In this document: piece after piece, positions 25,595 through 34,142 of the stretch
How positions within the stretch are numbered: the first letter of the stretch is position 1
Layout: each line of letters starts with the position of its first letter
NCBI RefSeq assembly: GCF_000308495.1
Contig: NZ_BAFU01000091.1
Coordinates: forward strand, 62,001-126,000
Reading direction: 5' to 3'
DNA: 64,000 nt
Origin: Nocardia brevicatena NBRC 12119
GTDB taxonomy: Bacteria; Actinomycetota; Actinomycetes; Mycobacteriales; Mycobacteriaceae
Notes under the pieces: model-generated
Databases searched by the model: none
What the model saw: the letters and a program-made list of their open reading frames with translations, nothing else
Told to the model about the DNA's origin: nothing
Position numbers and translations under genes: made by a program

Positions 25595-26550
25595 CAGGAG
25601 GCCACCTTCTCGTTGTGGGGGTTGCCGGTGAGGGCGAGGAAGACGTCGTCGAGATCGGGGGTGTGCACGGACAGCTCGTCGACTTCGATGGCCCGGTCGT
25701 CGAGCCGATCGATCAGGGCCTTCAGCGAGCTGAGACTGCCGTCGCCGGGCACCCGCAGAGCGAGCGCGTCGTTGTCGCGCGAGGCCTGGCCGAGGACGTG
25801 TTCGGCTGCTTCGAGGCCGCGCGGATCGGCGAACCGCAGGCGGACGTAACTACCGGGAATGCGGCGCTTGAGCTCGTCCGCGGTTCCCTCGGCGACCAGC
25901 CGGCCGTGGTCGAGGACCGCGATCCGGTCGGCCAGCTCGTCGGCTTCCTCCAGGTACTGGGTGGTCAGGAAGATGGTGACACCGGTGGCCACCAGGTCCC
26001 GGACGATCTGCCACAGGCTCCGGCGGCTGCGCGGGTCCAGGCCGGTGGTCGGCTCGTCGAGGAAGATCACCCGCGGGCTGCCGACCAGGGTCATCGCGAG
26101 GTCGAGCCGCCGCCGCATACCCCCGGAGTACGTCGATACCGGTTTCCCGGCGACGTCGACCAGGTCGAACTGTTCGAGCAACCGGGCCGTGCGCCGGCGA
26201 CCGTCACCGCGGGTGAGGTGGTGCAGATCCGCCATCATCAGCAGGTTCTCCCGGCCGGTGAGCAGGTTGTCCACCGCCGAGAACTGGCCGGTCACACCGA
26301 TGGCGGCGCGCACCGCGTCGGGTTCGCGGGCGAGGTCGTGGCCGGCGACTCGGACCTCACCGGCGTCGGCACCGATCAGGGTGGTCAGTATGTTGACCGT
26401 GGTGGTCTTCCCGGCACCGTTCGCGCCGAGCAGCGAGAACACGGTTCCCTGCGGGACGGTCAGGTCGATGCCGTTCAGCACGACATGTTCGCCGAACGAC
26501 TTGCGCAACCCGGTCACCGTGATCGCCGGCTGAGATTGCTTGGTGGTCAT
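25594..26550 (-). CDS. ABC exporter ATP-binding protein, DrrA family
   Basis: 318 residues with a complete nucleotide-binding domain: Walker A GANGAGKTT, Q-loop near TGQFSAVD, signature motif YSGGMRRRLDLAM, Walker B RVIFLDEPTTGLD and switch histidine replaced by Q in FLTTQYLEEAD, which is usual for DrrA. The C-terminal 70 residues form the DrrA-specific extension ending in DDVFLALTGN. It powers the DrrB-type permease downstream. The operon begins with the DUF4097 gene 30 bp upstream. It is a dedicated drug or lipid exporter, but the cargo cannot be read from sequence. Confidence 0.94.
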   Translation of the reverse strand: MTTKQSQPAITVTGLRKSFGEHVVLNGIDLTVPQGTVFSLLGANGAGKTTTVNILTTLIGADAGEVRVAGHDLAREPDAVRAAIGVTGQFSAVDNLLTGRENLLMMADLHHLTRGDGRRRTARLLEQFDLVDVAGKPVSTYSGGMRRRLDLAMTLVGSPRVIFLDEPTTGLDPRSRRSLWQIVRDLVATGVTIFLTTQYLEEADELADRIAVLDHGRLVAEGTADELKRRIPGSYVRLRFADPRGLEAAEHVLGQASRDNDALALRVPGDGSLSSLKALIDRLDDRAIEVDELSVHTPDLDDVFLALTGNPHNEKVAS

Positions 26551-26580
26551 GGTTTCCCTTTCTTCAAGGCCGGAAGTGGG

Positions 26581-27426
26581 TCAGGAACGGTGGATCGTGA
26601 TGCCGCCGAACGAGGTGTGCGCGCGCACCTCGACTGTCTCGTCGGACGCCTCGGGCCCGGTGGCGTTGTCCAGCAGGTTGCGCACCTGCCCGAACGCGGT
26701 GTTCACCTCCAGCCAGGCGGCGGTGCCCTCGGCGATGCCGACCTCCAGGTCGCCCATCGCGGTCCCGAGCTCGACCGAGCCACGGGCCACCTCGCCGAGG
26801 CGAATACTTCCGTTGGATGTCTTCGCTTCAACACCCGCGCCGGCCCGGTCGACGGAGATATCGCCGTTCGCCGAGCGCACCCGCACGTCGCCGGCGGCCG
26901 CGGCGATCGCGGTGTCACCGTTGGAGTTCTTGACGACCACGGAGCCCTCGATCTCGCCGATGCGGACCTTCCCGGAGCCGGTGTGGATTTCGGCGTTGCC
27001 CGCGACGTCGGCCGCGGTGACGTGACCGGCCGCGGTGTCCACACGCAACGGGCCGGTCCGCTCGAGCTGGACGCTCCCGGCGGAGGTCTTGAATCTGCAC
27101 TCGCCGAGCCGACCCGTACCGGTGAGGTCCCCCACCTGCACCTCACCGGACACCTGCGAGCCGCTGGGCAGGTCGATGGACACCTCCACCGACCTGGCCT
27201 TGCGGGAGAAGTCGAAAATGCGCGCTTTCGGCCCGGTGACCTGGAGCACGCCGTTCGCGTAGTCGATGCGGACCCGCTGGGCGGCCTGCACGTCCGACTC
27301 ATCGGATTCGTCGCTCGGCCGTACTTCGACGGTGGTGTCGGTGCGGTCGCTCGCGGCGATCCGCACATTGCCGGCGCCGAGCTCGAGCGTGACGGAAATC
27401 GGTTGGGGTGTGTCGAAATTGGGCAT
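26581..27426 (-). CDS. DUF4097 beta-helix protein linked to the ABC exporter
   Basis: 281 residues from the ATG at 27426 (MPNFDTPQPISVTLELGAGNV). The bulk consists of repeated short strands of the form S-x-G-x-[VI]-x-[VL] (GSVQLERTG, GHVTAADVAG, GSGKVRIGEIEG, NSNGDTAIAAAAG, NGDISVDRAG), as in the right-handed beta-helix of DUF4097/DUF4098 proteins. No signal peptide or membrane segment is present, so it is probably cytoplasmic. In actinobacteria such genes often precede DrrAB-type exporters, as here, perhaps acting as a regulator or adaptor. The start chosen follows an upstream region without coding bias. Confidence 0.88.
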   Translation of the reverse strand: MPNFDTPQPISVTLELGAGNVRIAASDRTDTTVEVRPSDESDESDVQAAQRVRIDYANGVLQVTGPKARIFDFSRKARSVEVSIDLPSGSQVSGEVQVGDLTGTGRLGECRFKTSAGSVQLERTGPLRVDTAAGHVTAADVAGNAEIHTGSGKVRIGEIEGSVVVKNSNGDTAIAAAAGDVRVRSANGDISVDRAGAGVEAKTSNGSIRLGEVARGSVELGTAMGDLEVGIAEGTAAWLEVNTAFGQVRNLLDNATGPEASDETVEVRAHTSFGGITIHRS

Positions 27427-27499
27427 GGGTGTCCCCTCGTCGCGGGTGGGTGACACATCCCCGCAGGTCGGGGATGTGGAGAAGTGGAAAGCGGTGGGG

Positions 27500-28015
27500 C
27501 TAGCGCACCCAGCCGGTGAGGCGCTGTTTGGTGTGTTTGCCGCGCGACTCGGTGTGCCGGTCGCGCTCCGGTTGCCGCAGCGCGGCCGCGGCCGCGCGGA
27601 CAAGCCAGGCGTTGACCGAGCGCCCTTCTTTGGCGGCGGCCTCCTCGACCGCGGCCTTGAGCTGTTCCGGGAGGCGCACGTTGATCCGGGCGGTCGGACC
27701 GTCCTCGGCGATCAGCGCGTCGCCGTTCACCGTCGCCGGCTCGTGCTCGACCGCTTCCCCGATCGGCTCGTCGAGCGGTGTGGTCACGACGAAGTGCGGA
27801 TCGCGGCCGCGCAGGCGCAGCTCCACCGATCCCGGGGCCAGGTCCCGGGTGATCTCGTCCGCGGCGGCGGACAGCGCGTCCAGCAGCGTCATCCGGATCG
27901 CTGATTCGAGCGACCCGGTCAGGCGCTCGACCAACGCACGGGCCTCATCACCGCCGGCTTCGGCGAGAGTGGCGAATTCACGTCCGAGGTTGCTCACGTA
28001 GGAGGTCAAGTCCAT
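27500..28015 (-). CDS. Ribbon-helix-helix (Arc/HicB-like) regulator
   Basis: 171 residues from the ATG at 28015. The C-terminal third is a ribbon-helix-helix DNA-binding domain: TARINVRLPEQLKAAVEEAAAKEGRSVNAWLVRAAAAAL, followed by a basic tail. The N-terminal 110 residues (MDLTSYVSNLGREFATLAEAGG onward) form an unassigned alpha/beta domain. It lies directly upstream of the DUF4097-drrAB operon in the same direction, and two dyads of a TGGTGCCA-like half-site cover its own promoter, so autoregulation and control of the exporter are likely. No toxin gene is adjacent. Confidence 0.85.
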   Translation of the reverse strand: MDLTSYVSNLGREFATLAEAGGDEARALVERLTGSLESAIRMTLLDALSAAADEITRDLAPGSVELRLRGRDPHFVVTTPLDEPIGEAVEHEPATVNGDALIAEDGPTARINVRLPEQLKAAVEEAAAKEGRSVNAWLVRAAAAALRQPERDRHTESRGKHTKQRLTGWVR

Positions 28016-28016
28016 G

Positions 28017-28087
28017 GTGCCATTTTGGCACATCAATGGCACCACCACAAGGTTTTCTGGCTCAAATTGGTGCATAAATGGCGCCAA
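28017..28087. promoter_or_regulatory. Repeated operator dyads upstream of the RHH gene
   Basis: A perfect dyad GTGCCA-TTT-TGGCAC (28017-28031) abuts the start codon. A second, near-perfect dyad TTGGTGC-N7-GCGCCAA lies at 28067-28087. Further GGCACCA half-sites fall between them. Short repeated dyads like these are typical of RHH repressors that bind cooperatively. Confidence 0.55.
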
Positions 28088-28153
28088 CTGGCACTTCTCG
28101 AATGAAAGGCGCAGATCAGGGGCGTGCGGTGGAAGGTATTGGGCCTATCGACG

Positions 28154-28294
28154 ATGCCGGCGCGCATCAGGGAATGCGGTACATCCCACCGCTACCCCGC
28201 CGACGACGCGGGCCTGGCCGACATCTCCGGGGAATACAGCGTCGGCCGCTCCACCATCCACCGCGTCATCAGCGGCACCACGCCACAGGTCTAA
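28154..28294 (+). pseudogene. Fragment of a helix-turn-helix (resolvase-type) protein
   Basis: A 46-codon frame too short to be a full gene. Its end, LADISGEYSVGRSTIHRVISGTTPQV, reads as the second and third helices of a Hin/resolvase-type HTH, the usual C-terminus of serine recombinases and related small regulators. Nothing of the catalytic domain is found upstream. It sits in the 475-bp gap between the RHH gene and the SDR remnant and is best seen as debris of a lost element. The stretch 28295-28490 shows no further coding sequence. Confidence 0.45.
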
Positions 28295-28490
28295 CCTCGT
28301 TCGCACCGGCAACCCAATGTCTACCCGCGATTACGTCATATCCGTATTCTTCGCGCTGCTTCTACGAGACCCCGACGAGTTCGCGCCACGCTCAGGGCCG
28401 GTCGGCGGGTGTCGGGAAATCCGCTGAACCCGACACCCTTGATTCGTTTGGACCAATGGCTGTCTCCCCTCCTTCGGCTGCCCACTCTGA

Positions 28491-29488
28491 TCACCACACC
28501 CGACGACTGCCAAGACCTGTCGATCCCAGGCCGGCCCGGGCAGACTCGACGACCGGGAAGGAGGTGTGAGTGAAGTTCTCGGAGATCTGCCAGATGCGTT
28601 CGGCGTCGTCCTCGCTGCGAAGCCGGGAATAGACGGCTTGTTCGGCGGGCGGGCCGGACAGGTGGCCGAGACCGCTGGGACCATACAGGCGGGCGCCGCG
28701 CGCGTCCGGTGAGGTAGCGGCCAACAGGGCCGGAAGCAGTGCGGTCTCGACCGTCCCGAAGAGGATGCCGCGGCGGGAAAGAGCACGGATGGCACGCACG
28801 GCGGCGGTGTCTCGTGCCCGGCCGACCTCGGTGCGCGCGGCCAGGAGGCCGGTGGGGACGACGCCGGGGTGGGAAAGGTTGCTGGTGATCCCCAGCCCGC
28901 GGCCTTGCTACGCCGATCCAGTTCGAGCCCGCACAGGCCGAATGCGATCTTGGACTGGCTGTACGCGCGGCGGCCGTGGTAGGACCGTTCCCAGTTCAGG
29001 TCGTCCCAGTTGATGGCATTCTCGTTCGCGGCCACACTGATCTGCGAGGTCACGCGCGCACGTCCCGCGCGCAGCAGGGACAGCAGGTGGGCGACGAGAG
29101 CGAAGTGCCCCAGGTGGTTGCTGCCGAACTGCAGCTCGAACCCGTCGGTGGTGGTCTGCCGGTCCGGTGAAGTCATCACGCCGGCGTTGTTGACGAGGAT
29201 GTGGATCGGACGGTTCTCGCCGCGCAGCGTGGCCCCCAGCGCGGCAACCGAGTCCAACGACGACAGGTCGAGGTCCCGCAGGGACAGGACCGCTTCCGGG
29301 TGCTGCTGCTTGATCTTCGCGACCGCCGCTTCGCCTTTGCGGGGGTTGCGGACGGGCATGACGACCTCGGCACCGGCGGCGGCGAAACGGGCCGCCAGGC
29401 CCAGCCCGACCCCGTCGCTGGCGCCGGTGACGACGGCGCGTTTCCCGGAGAGGTCGGGAACGGTGACGTCCGGTCGTGTGCGTGCCAT
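28491..29488 (-). pseudogene. Short-chain dehydrogenase/reductase, frameshifted
   Basis: Residues 1-200 (from 29488) are a normal classical-extended [15 protein letters not shown] cofactor loop, VNNAGVM, catalytic Y-x-x-x-K in YSQSKIAFG, and the retinol-dehydrogenase-like DDLNWE segment. Near 28889 the frame is lost: the sequence reading A-A-G-W-G should continue as I-T-S-N-L-S-H-P-G, which lies one base out of frame. The rest of the protein ([20 protein letters not shown] to IWQISENFT) follows in that second frame to a stop at 28491. A single deleted base explains everything, so it is either a recent pseudogene or a sequencing error. It is divergent from the MmyB-type regulator, a common pairing. 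Confidence 0.8.
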
Positions 29489-29704
29489 GTGCTGCTCCTG
29501 GCTTTCTGAGAAGTGGATGTGATCTCAGGCTGCGTCCGGTCCACCGGGATATCCACGGCCTCTCGATCCCAGGCAGGCAAGTCCCGGCCGGCCGTCGCAC
29601 GAAGGGGGGATCGACAATCCCAGGCAGCCATCCGGCACCGAGGGCAGACTGGACACACCGGCCCGAAGGGAGGAAGCAGTCGTGATCGATCGAGGGGGCT
29701 TGCC

Positions 29705-30541
29705 GTGTTCCTGCGCCGTCGTCGAGAGTCACTTCAACCCGAAGACGTCGGTCTCCCCCGCGGGCCACGGCGTAGAACCGCCGGTCTGCGCCGGGAGGAA
29801 GTCGCCACCCTCTGCCACATCTCCACCGACTACTACAGTCGGCTCGAGCGGGAGCGTGGACCTCACCCGTCCGAGCAGATGATCGCCTCGATCGCGCAGG
29901 GTCTGTACCTGTCCCTCGACGAACGCGACCACCTGTTCCGCCTCGCCGTGCACAACCCACCCGCGAGAGGACCGAGCAGCGAACACATCGGTCCCGGCCT
30001 GCTCCGCATCTTCGACCGGCTCACCGACACCCCCGCCGAGATCGTCACCGAGCTCGGCGAGACACTCCGGCAGACCCCGCTCGGCATCGCACTCACCGGC
30101 GACACCACCCGATACACCGGGCCGGGCCGCAGCATCGGCTATCGGTGGTTCACCGACCCGGCCACCCGGGCCCTGTACCACCCGGACGACCACGCGCTGC
30201 ACTCCCGCGTCTTCGCCGCCGGACTACGCAAGGTGGTCACACTCCGCGGGCCCGAATCACGGGCCGCTCATCTCATGGACCTTCTGCTCGCCCGCAGCGA
30301 AGAATTCCGCACCGTCTGGAACGAACACGAAATCGGCGTCCACTACAACGGTGTCAAACGCTACACACACCCCGAGGTCGGCGCCCTCGAACTGACCTGC
30401 CAGACACTTCTCGACCCCGAACAGTCGCACCTCCTTCTCGTCTACACCGCCGTCCCCGGCAGCGAAAGCTACGAGAAACTGCAGCTTCTCTCCGTCATCG
30501 GACCCCAACACACCGTCCCGGGGACGCCTCCGGGTGCGTGA
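29705..30541 (+). CDS. MmyB-type helix-turn-helix regulator
   Basis: 278 residues from GTG 29705, preceded by GAGGGGG. The N-terminal HTH_31/XRE domain is FLRRRRESLQPEDVGLP, RRTAGLRREEVATLCHISTDYYSRLERERG. Residues about 100-270 are the MmyB ligand-binding domain with LTDTPAEIVTELGETL, GRSIGYRWFTDPATRALYHPDDH and LLVYTAVPGSESYEKLQLLSVIG. Such regulators usually control the adjacent, divergently oriented SDR and bind a fatty-acid-like ligand. The partner SDR here is frameshifted, so this regulator may have lost its main target. Confidence 0.93.
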   Translation: MFLRRRRESLQPEDVGLPRGPRRRTAGLRREEVATLCHISTDYYSRLERERGPHPSEQMIASIAQGLYLSLDERDHLFRLAVHNPPARGPSSEHIGPGLLRIFDRLTDTPAEIVTELGETLRQTPLGIALTGDTTRYTGPGRSIGYRWFTDPATRALYHPDDHALHSRVFAAGLRKVVTLRGPESRAAHLMDLLLARSEEFRTVWNEHEIGVHYNGVKRYTHPEVGALELTCQTLLDPEQSHLLLVYTAVPGSESYEKLQLLSVIGPQHTVPGTPPGA

Positions 30542-30823
30542 CCAAGCCGAGGTCGGTACCCGCCTCCAGCCGCGGCGGGCGGTGGCGGCGGCCTGCTCCG
30601 GCCGCAGCGGGCGTGGGATCGACGGCGTGGCCGGAGTTCTTTCTCACTTTCGACCAGGACTCGCGCGATGGCGCCGCAGAACCTCGATCGGGACCACTCG
30701 CTCACCGCCGGCGACGAGCAATTCACGCATTCGGCCGCGACGAGGCGGGCGACCGGCCCGAACGGAAACACGGCTTTTGGACCTCGAATCCGCCACAACT
30801 TTTGAGGCCCTACGGCCGGTCGC
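30542..30823. other. Gene-free stretch containing one copy of a dispersed motif
   Basis: Between the regulator and dnaB no frame has coding character. The only noted element is ACTTTTGAGGCCCTACGGCC at 30798-30817, related to two further copies near 42.65 and 44.49 kb. Confidence 0.4.
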
Positions 30824-33457
30824 TCAGCCCCGCGCCATATCGACGAACCGCGACAAATGCAATTGGTGCGCAACGGTAATGGTCGCGGTAGGACCATTAC
30901 GGTGTTTGCCGAGGATCAGGTCCGCCTCACCGCCACGCGGATCGTCACGCTCGAACGCATCGGGACGGTGCAAAAGGATGACCATATCCGCGTCCTGTTC
31001 GAGACTGCCGGATTCACGCAGGTCAGAGACTTGGGGACGCTTATCCGTCCGCTGCTCCGGACCGCGGTTGAGCTGGCTGATGGCGACAACCGGGACTTCC
31101 AGCTCCTTGGCGAGCAGTTTAAGGCTCCGCGAGAATTCGGAAACTTCCTGCTGCCGGGATTCCACCTTTTTCCCGGACGTCATCAGCTGCAGATAGTCGA
31201 CCACGATAAGTTTCAGATCATGGCGCTGTTTGAGCCGGCGCGCCTTGGCCCGGATCTCCATCATGGTGAGGTTCGGCGAATCGTCGACGAACAACGGTGC
31301 CTCGCTGATCTCACTCATCCGCCGGGCGAGTTTCGTCCAGTCGTCATCGCTCATCCGCCCGGACCGCATATCGCCGAGCTTGATCTTCGCCTCCGCCGAG
31401 AGCAGTCGCATGACGATCTCGGTCCGGCTCATCTCCAGCGAGAAGATCACACTGGCCAGACCGTGTTTGATCGACGCACTCCGCATGAAATCCATACCGA
31501 GCGTCGAGTTATGGGTAGGAATCATCGACCGTCCGGCCAAGTACAGATGTGTGACGTTCTCGACCTCGGCGCAACGGACAGGGACCGACTCGACCCTGCG
31601 GACGTCGACGATATACCGTGCGCTGGAGCCAGCGGTATTGCGGGCGGCCCGACGTTCCTTGTGCAGCACAGCCTTCCGATACAGGCCGAAAACCTCATCA
31701 TCTGTGGCGAAAGTGAGCGTATACGCGATCGACCTCTTCGCAGTACGTCCGCGGACCGGCTTCTTCGAGACACTACAGCGATATCCCAAGCCGACGACCA
31801 ACTCGTTGACATCGTTGAACAGACGTTCATCGGTGACCGAGAACTGCACCGAGCCGCCGTCGGTGACCGTGCCATCCGTGTCCAACAAACCGGCGAGCAG
31901 CGCACGACGCTGCGTCTCGGATGCGCGCAGGTATTCGCTCGGAATGTGCTTGTCGCCGAGTACGCCGATGGCACGGAGACGTGCCTGTACGCTCCCGACG
32001 CCGGTGCGGCAGGCCTGGCACAGGCGCAAACCGATGGATCGACCGTCACAACGCGGGCAGGTGGGTGCCGCGACCGGCAGGGAAACAAACCGGGCACGGC
32101 CACCGCACGAACGACCACAGGTGCGCACCTCGCCGGTGAAAGGCGCAAAGCTTCGTCCGCATACAACACACACACGAGCGGCAATCGGCTCGTCCGGAGG
32201 AAGCTGCAACAAGTAACGCAGCTTCGCGGAATTCGAGGGAACTGCGACGAGCCCTTCACTTTCGATACACGCGATGATCTCCGGGTCGGCGGAGGTTATC
32301 CGAGCGGACGCGGCGGTCCCGTCACCGAGCCAGGCACCCAAGGTATAGGGCGGCACCAGAAGATCCCGTTCGGGCAGCTGAAGCGGCCGCGCATTCGAGA
32401 CCGAGTGGTTCGGCCTCTTGTCCGCCGTAGCACAGCGCAGTGTGGCCGCGATCTCGCCGGTGGTTCGCACAGCGGCAAATGTGCGCCGACCGCGGTAGCG
32501 GTTGTAGCCCGTAGCGGCTTGCTGCGCGGAACGACGGGATGCGCGGGTTTCGGTAAGCCACTGATGTTGTTCATCGGCGACAATGACCGTACCGTCGGAG
32601 AATTCCACCTCGTAGCAGGGCCGGTCCACCATCACCTCGGTCGCGGCGACGACACGGGTGGGTTTGCCTTCGGCATCGAGGAGCTCGTCGCCGACAGCGA
32701 CCTCCCCCATCGTTGTCCAGCCGGTAGGGGTAGGTAAAGGCGTATCCAGGGCAAGGGCCTTACCCACACCCGGCCGAGCCGCGACGATGATCATCTGGCC
32801 CGGGTGCAGACCGTTGGTGACCTCGTCGAGTTCGGTGAAGCCGGTGGGGACGCCGGCGGAGATACCGCCGCGGCTGGCGATGGAGTCGATTTCGTCCATC
32901 GTGGGCTGCAGGAGTTCTTCCAGGGGGAGGAAGTCCTCGGCGGTGCGGCGTTCGGTGACCTCGTAGACCTCGGCCTGGGCCCGGTCGACGACCTCGGTGA
33001 CGTCCTGGCCGTCGGCGCCGGCGTAGCCGTACTGCACGATGCGAGTACCGGCCTCGACGAGGCGGCGCAGGATGGCCTTTTCGGCGACGATCTCGGCGTA
33101 GTAGCCCGCGTTGGCCGCAGTGGGGACGGTCTGGGTGAGGGTGACCAGGTAGGGGGCACCGCCGATGCGCTTGAGTTCGCCGCGGCGGTCCAGGCCCGCG
33201 GCGACGGTGATCGGGTCGGCGGGTTCGCCGCGACCGTAGAGGTCGAGGATGGTGTCGTAGATGGACTGGTGGGCGGGACGGTAGAAATCGCCGGGGCGCA
33301 GCGCCTCCACCACATCGGCGATGGCGTCCTTGCTGAGCAGCATGCCGCCGAGCACGGACTGTTCGGCTGCCATATCGTGCGGCGGCTGGCGGCCGAAATC
33401 CTCGCCGGGCGGCTCCGGCGGATAGTCCGTGTGTCCACGGTCATCGACGACTGCCAC
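30824..33457 (-). CDS. dnaB: Replicative DNA helicase DnaB containing an intein
   Basis: 877 codons from GTG 33457. The mature helicase is 460 residues: N-terminal domain (PPHDMAAEQSVLGGMLLSKDAI), linker, then the RecA-like hexamer domain with Walker A split by the intein (AARPGVGK | STLGMDF), Walker B LKLIVVDYLQLMT and the arginine-finger region near RGPEQRTDKRPQVSDLRESG. DnaB unwinds DNA at the replication fork and loads DnaG primase. The intein (31508-32758) must splice out before ATP can be bound. The gene is downstream of rplI in the same direction, separated by 685 bp rich in DnaA boxes. The upstream Shine-Dalgarno is weak. Confidence 0.96.
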   Translation of the reverse strand: MAVVDDRGHTDYPPEPPGEDFGRQPPHDMAAEQSVLGGMLLSKDAIADVVEALRPGDFYRPAHQSIYDTILDLYGRGEPADPITVAAGLDRRGELKRIGGAPYLVTLTQTVPTAANAGYYAEIVAEKAILRRLVEAGTRIVQYGYAGADGQDVTEVVDRAQAEVYEVTERRTAEDFLPLEELLQPTMDEIDSIASRGGISAGVPTGFTELDEVTNGLHPGQMIIVAARPGVGKALALDTPLPTPTGWTTMGEVAVGDELLDAEGKPTRVVAATEVMVDRPCYEVEFSDGTVIVADEQHQWLTETRASRRSAQQAATGYNRYRGRRTFAAVRTTGEIAATLRCATADKRPNHSVSNARPLQLPERDLLVPPYTLGAWLGDGTAASARITSADPEIIACIESEGLVAVPSNSAKLRYLLQLPPDEPIAARVCVVCGRSFAPFTGEVRTCGRSCGGRARFVSLPVAAPTCPRCDGRSIGLRLCQACRTGVGSVQARLRAIGVLGDKHIPSEYLRASETQRRALLAGLLDTDGTVTDGGSVQFSVTDERLFNDVNELVVGLGYRCSVSKKPVRGRTAKRSIAYTLTFATDDEVFGLYRKAVLHKERRAARNTAGSSARYIVDVRRVESVPVRCAEVENVTHLYLAGRSMIPTHNSTLGMDFMRSASIKHGLASVIFSLEMSRTEIVMRLLSAEAKIKLGDMRSGRMSDDDWTKLARRMSEISEAPLFVDDSPNLTMMEIRAKARRLKQRHDLKLIVVDYLQLMTSGKKVESRQQEVSEFSRSLKLLAKELEVPVVAISQLNRGPEQRTDKRPQVSDLRESGSLEQDADMVILLHRPDAFERDDPRGGEADLILGKHRNGPTATITVAHQLHLSRFVDMARG
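31508..32758 (-). mobile_element. Class 3 intein with homing endonuclease inside the DnaB Walker A loop
   Basis: 417 residues (precursor 234-650) inserted between K233 and S651 of GVGK|ST. It begins with Ala rather than Cys or Ser. The class 3 W-C-T triad is present: W67 in block B (EQHQWLT), C396 in block F (VPVRCAEVEN) and T415 in block G (IPTHN), with terminal Asn and +1 Ser. Two dodecapeptides of a LAGLIDADG endonuclease are seen, LGAWLGDGT at about 140 and LLAGLLDTDG at about 287; both keep acidic residues. Between them a Cys-rich segment (197-250) is inserted. Splicing probably starts with attack by C396. The endonuclease would home into intein-less dnaB alleles. Confidence 0.92.
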
Positions 33458-34142
33458 TGGACTCGACCGTCCTCTCTGTCCCGACCGGACTCCCGTTGCC
33501 GTCTCGTTCTACTCCGCGGGTACGACAGGTTCGGCGCACCGGTACCCGCGAGCCTGTGGCGTCGGCCACCGCCCCCAGGAGGGGCCGGCTACCGCCCCGA
33601 TACCGCTGCGGGCGCGGCGTTTCGCACGGCGGCCGGAGGGTGCTGCGATGAACCTAGGCGACTCGCCATCCACATACCAAACCCCCCTGTGCACAGAGCT
33701 GTGGATAACCTGTGGAATGTTAACCAAACCTTGTGCACCCCCCTGTGGGGAACTTGGGGAAAACAGGGATAAGCCACGACAAAGCCGCAGCTAGTTCGCT
33801 ATTTTCTTCTGCGCACAGGTGTGGATAAACCAAGCCTCGGCGTGTCGGTCCAGTTGAATACTCGGGCGTGTTGAGTTAACACACCGTAGATCTGATATGA
33901 ACTGGATCACACTACGGACAGTCGGTTTCGTTGGCGAGTCACAGGGTGCACACCTGTGGATAAATCCGGCGGACGCTGAGACAAGCCGCCGAACCCTCGA
34001 CCGTCGCGCTATGCCGAACGGCTATGGCTAATGGACGGTTAACCCGGCTGGACACAACCGGGGAGCCGGAGTCCACCCACGTGCGGACTCGAGTGGACTC
34101 CGGCGCGGACCGTTCGAACTCGACGTGGACGCCGTGGCCGGC
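33458..34142. promoter_or_regulatory. dnaB upstream region with a cluster of DnaA boxes
   Basis: This 685-bp gap between rplI and dnaB has no coding frame. It holds three perfect copies of TGTGGATAA (the complement of the DnaA box TTATCCACA) at 33700-33708, 33820-33828 and 33955-33963, all in one orientation. Degenerate copies include TGTGGAATG at 33711 and TGTGGGGAA at 33744. The part from 33670 to 33970 is notably poorer in G+C than the neighbourhood. A small dyad GTGTT-N5-AACAC is at 33869. The arrangement suggests DnaA binding that controls dnaB or titrates DnaA. Confidence 0.7.
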
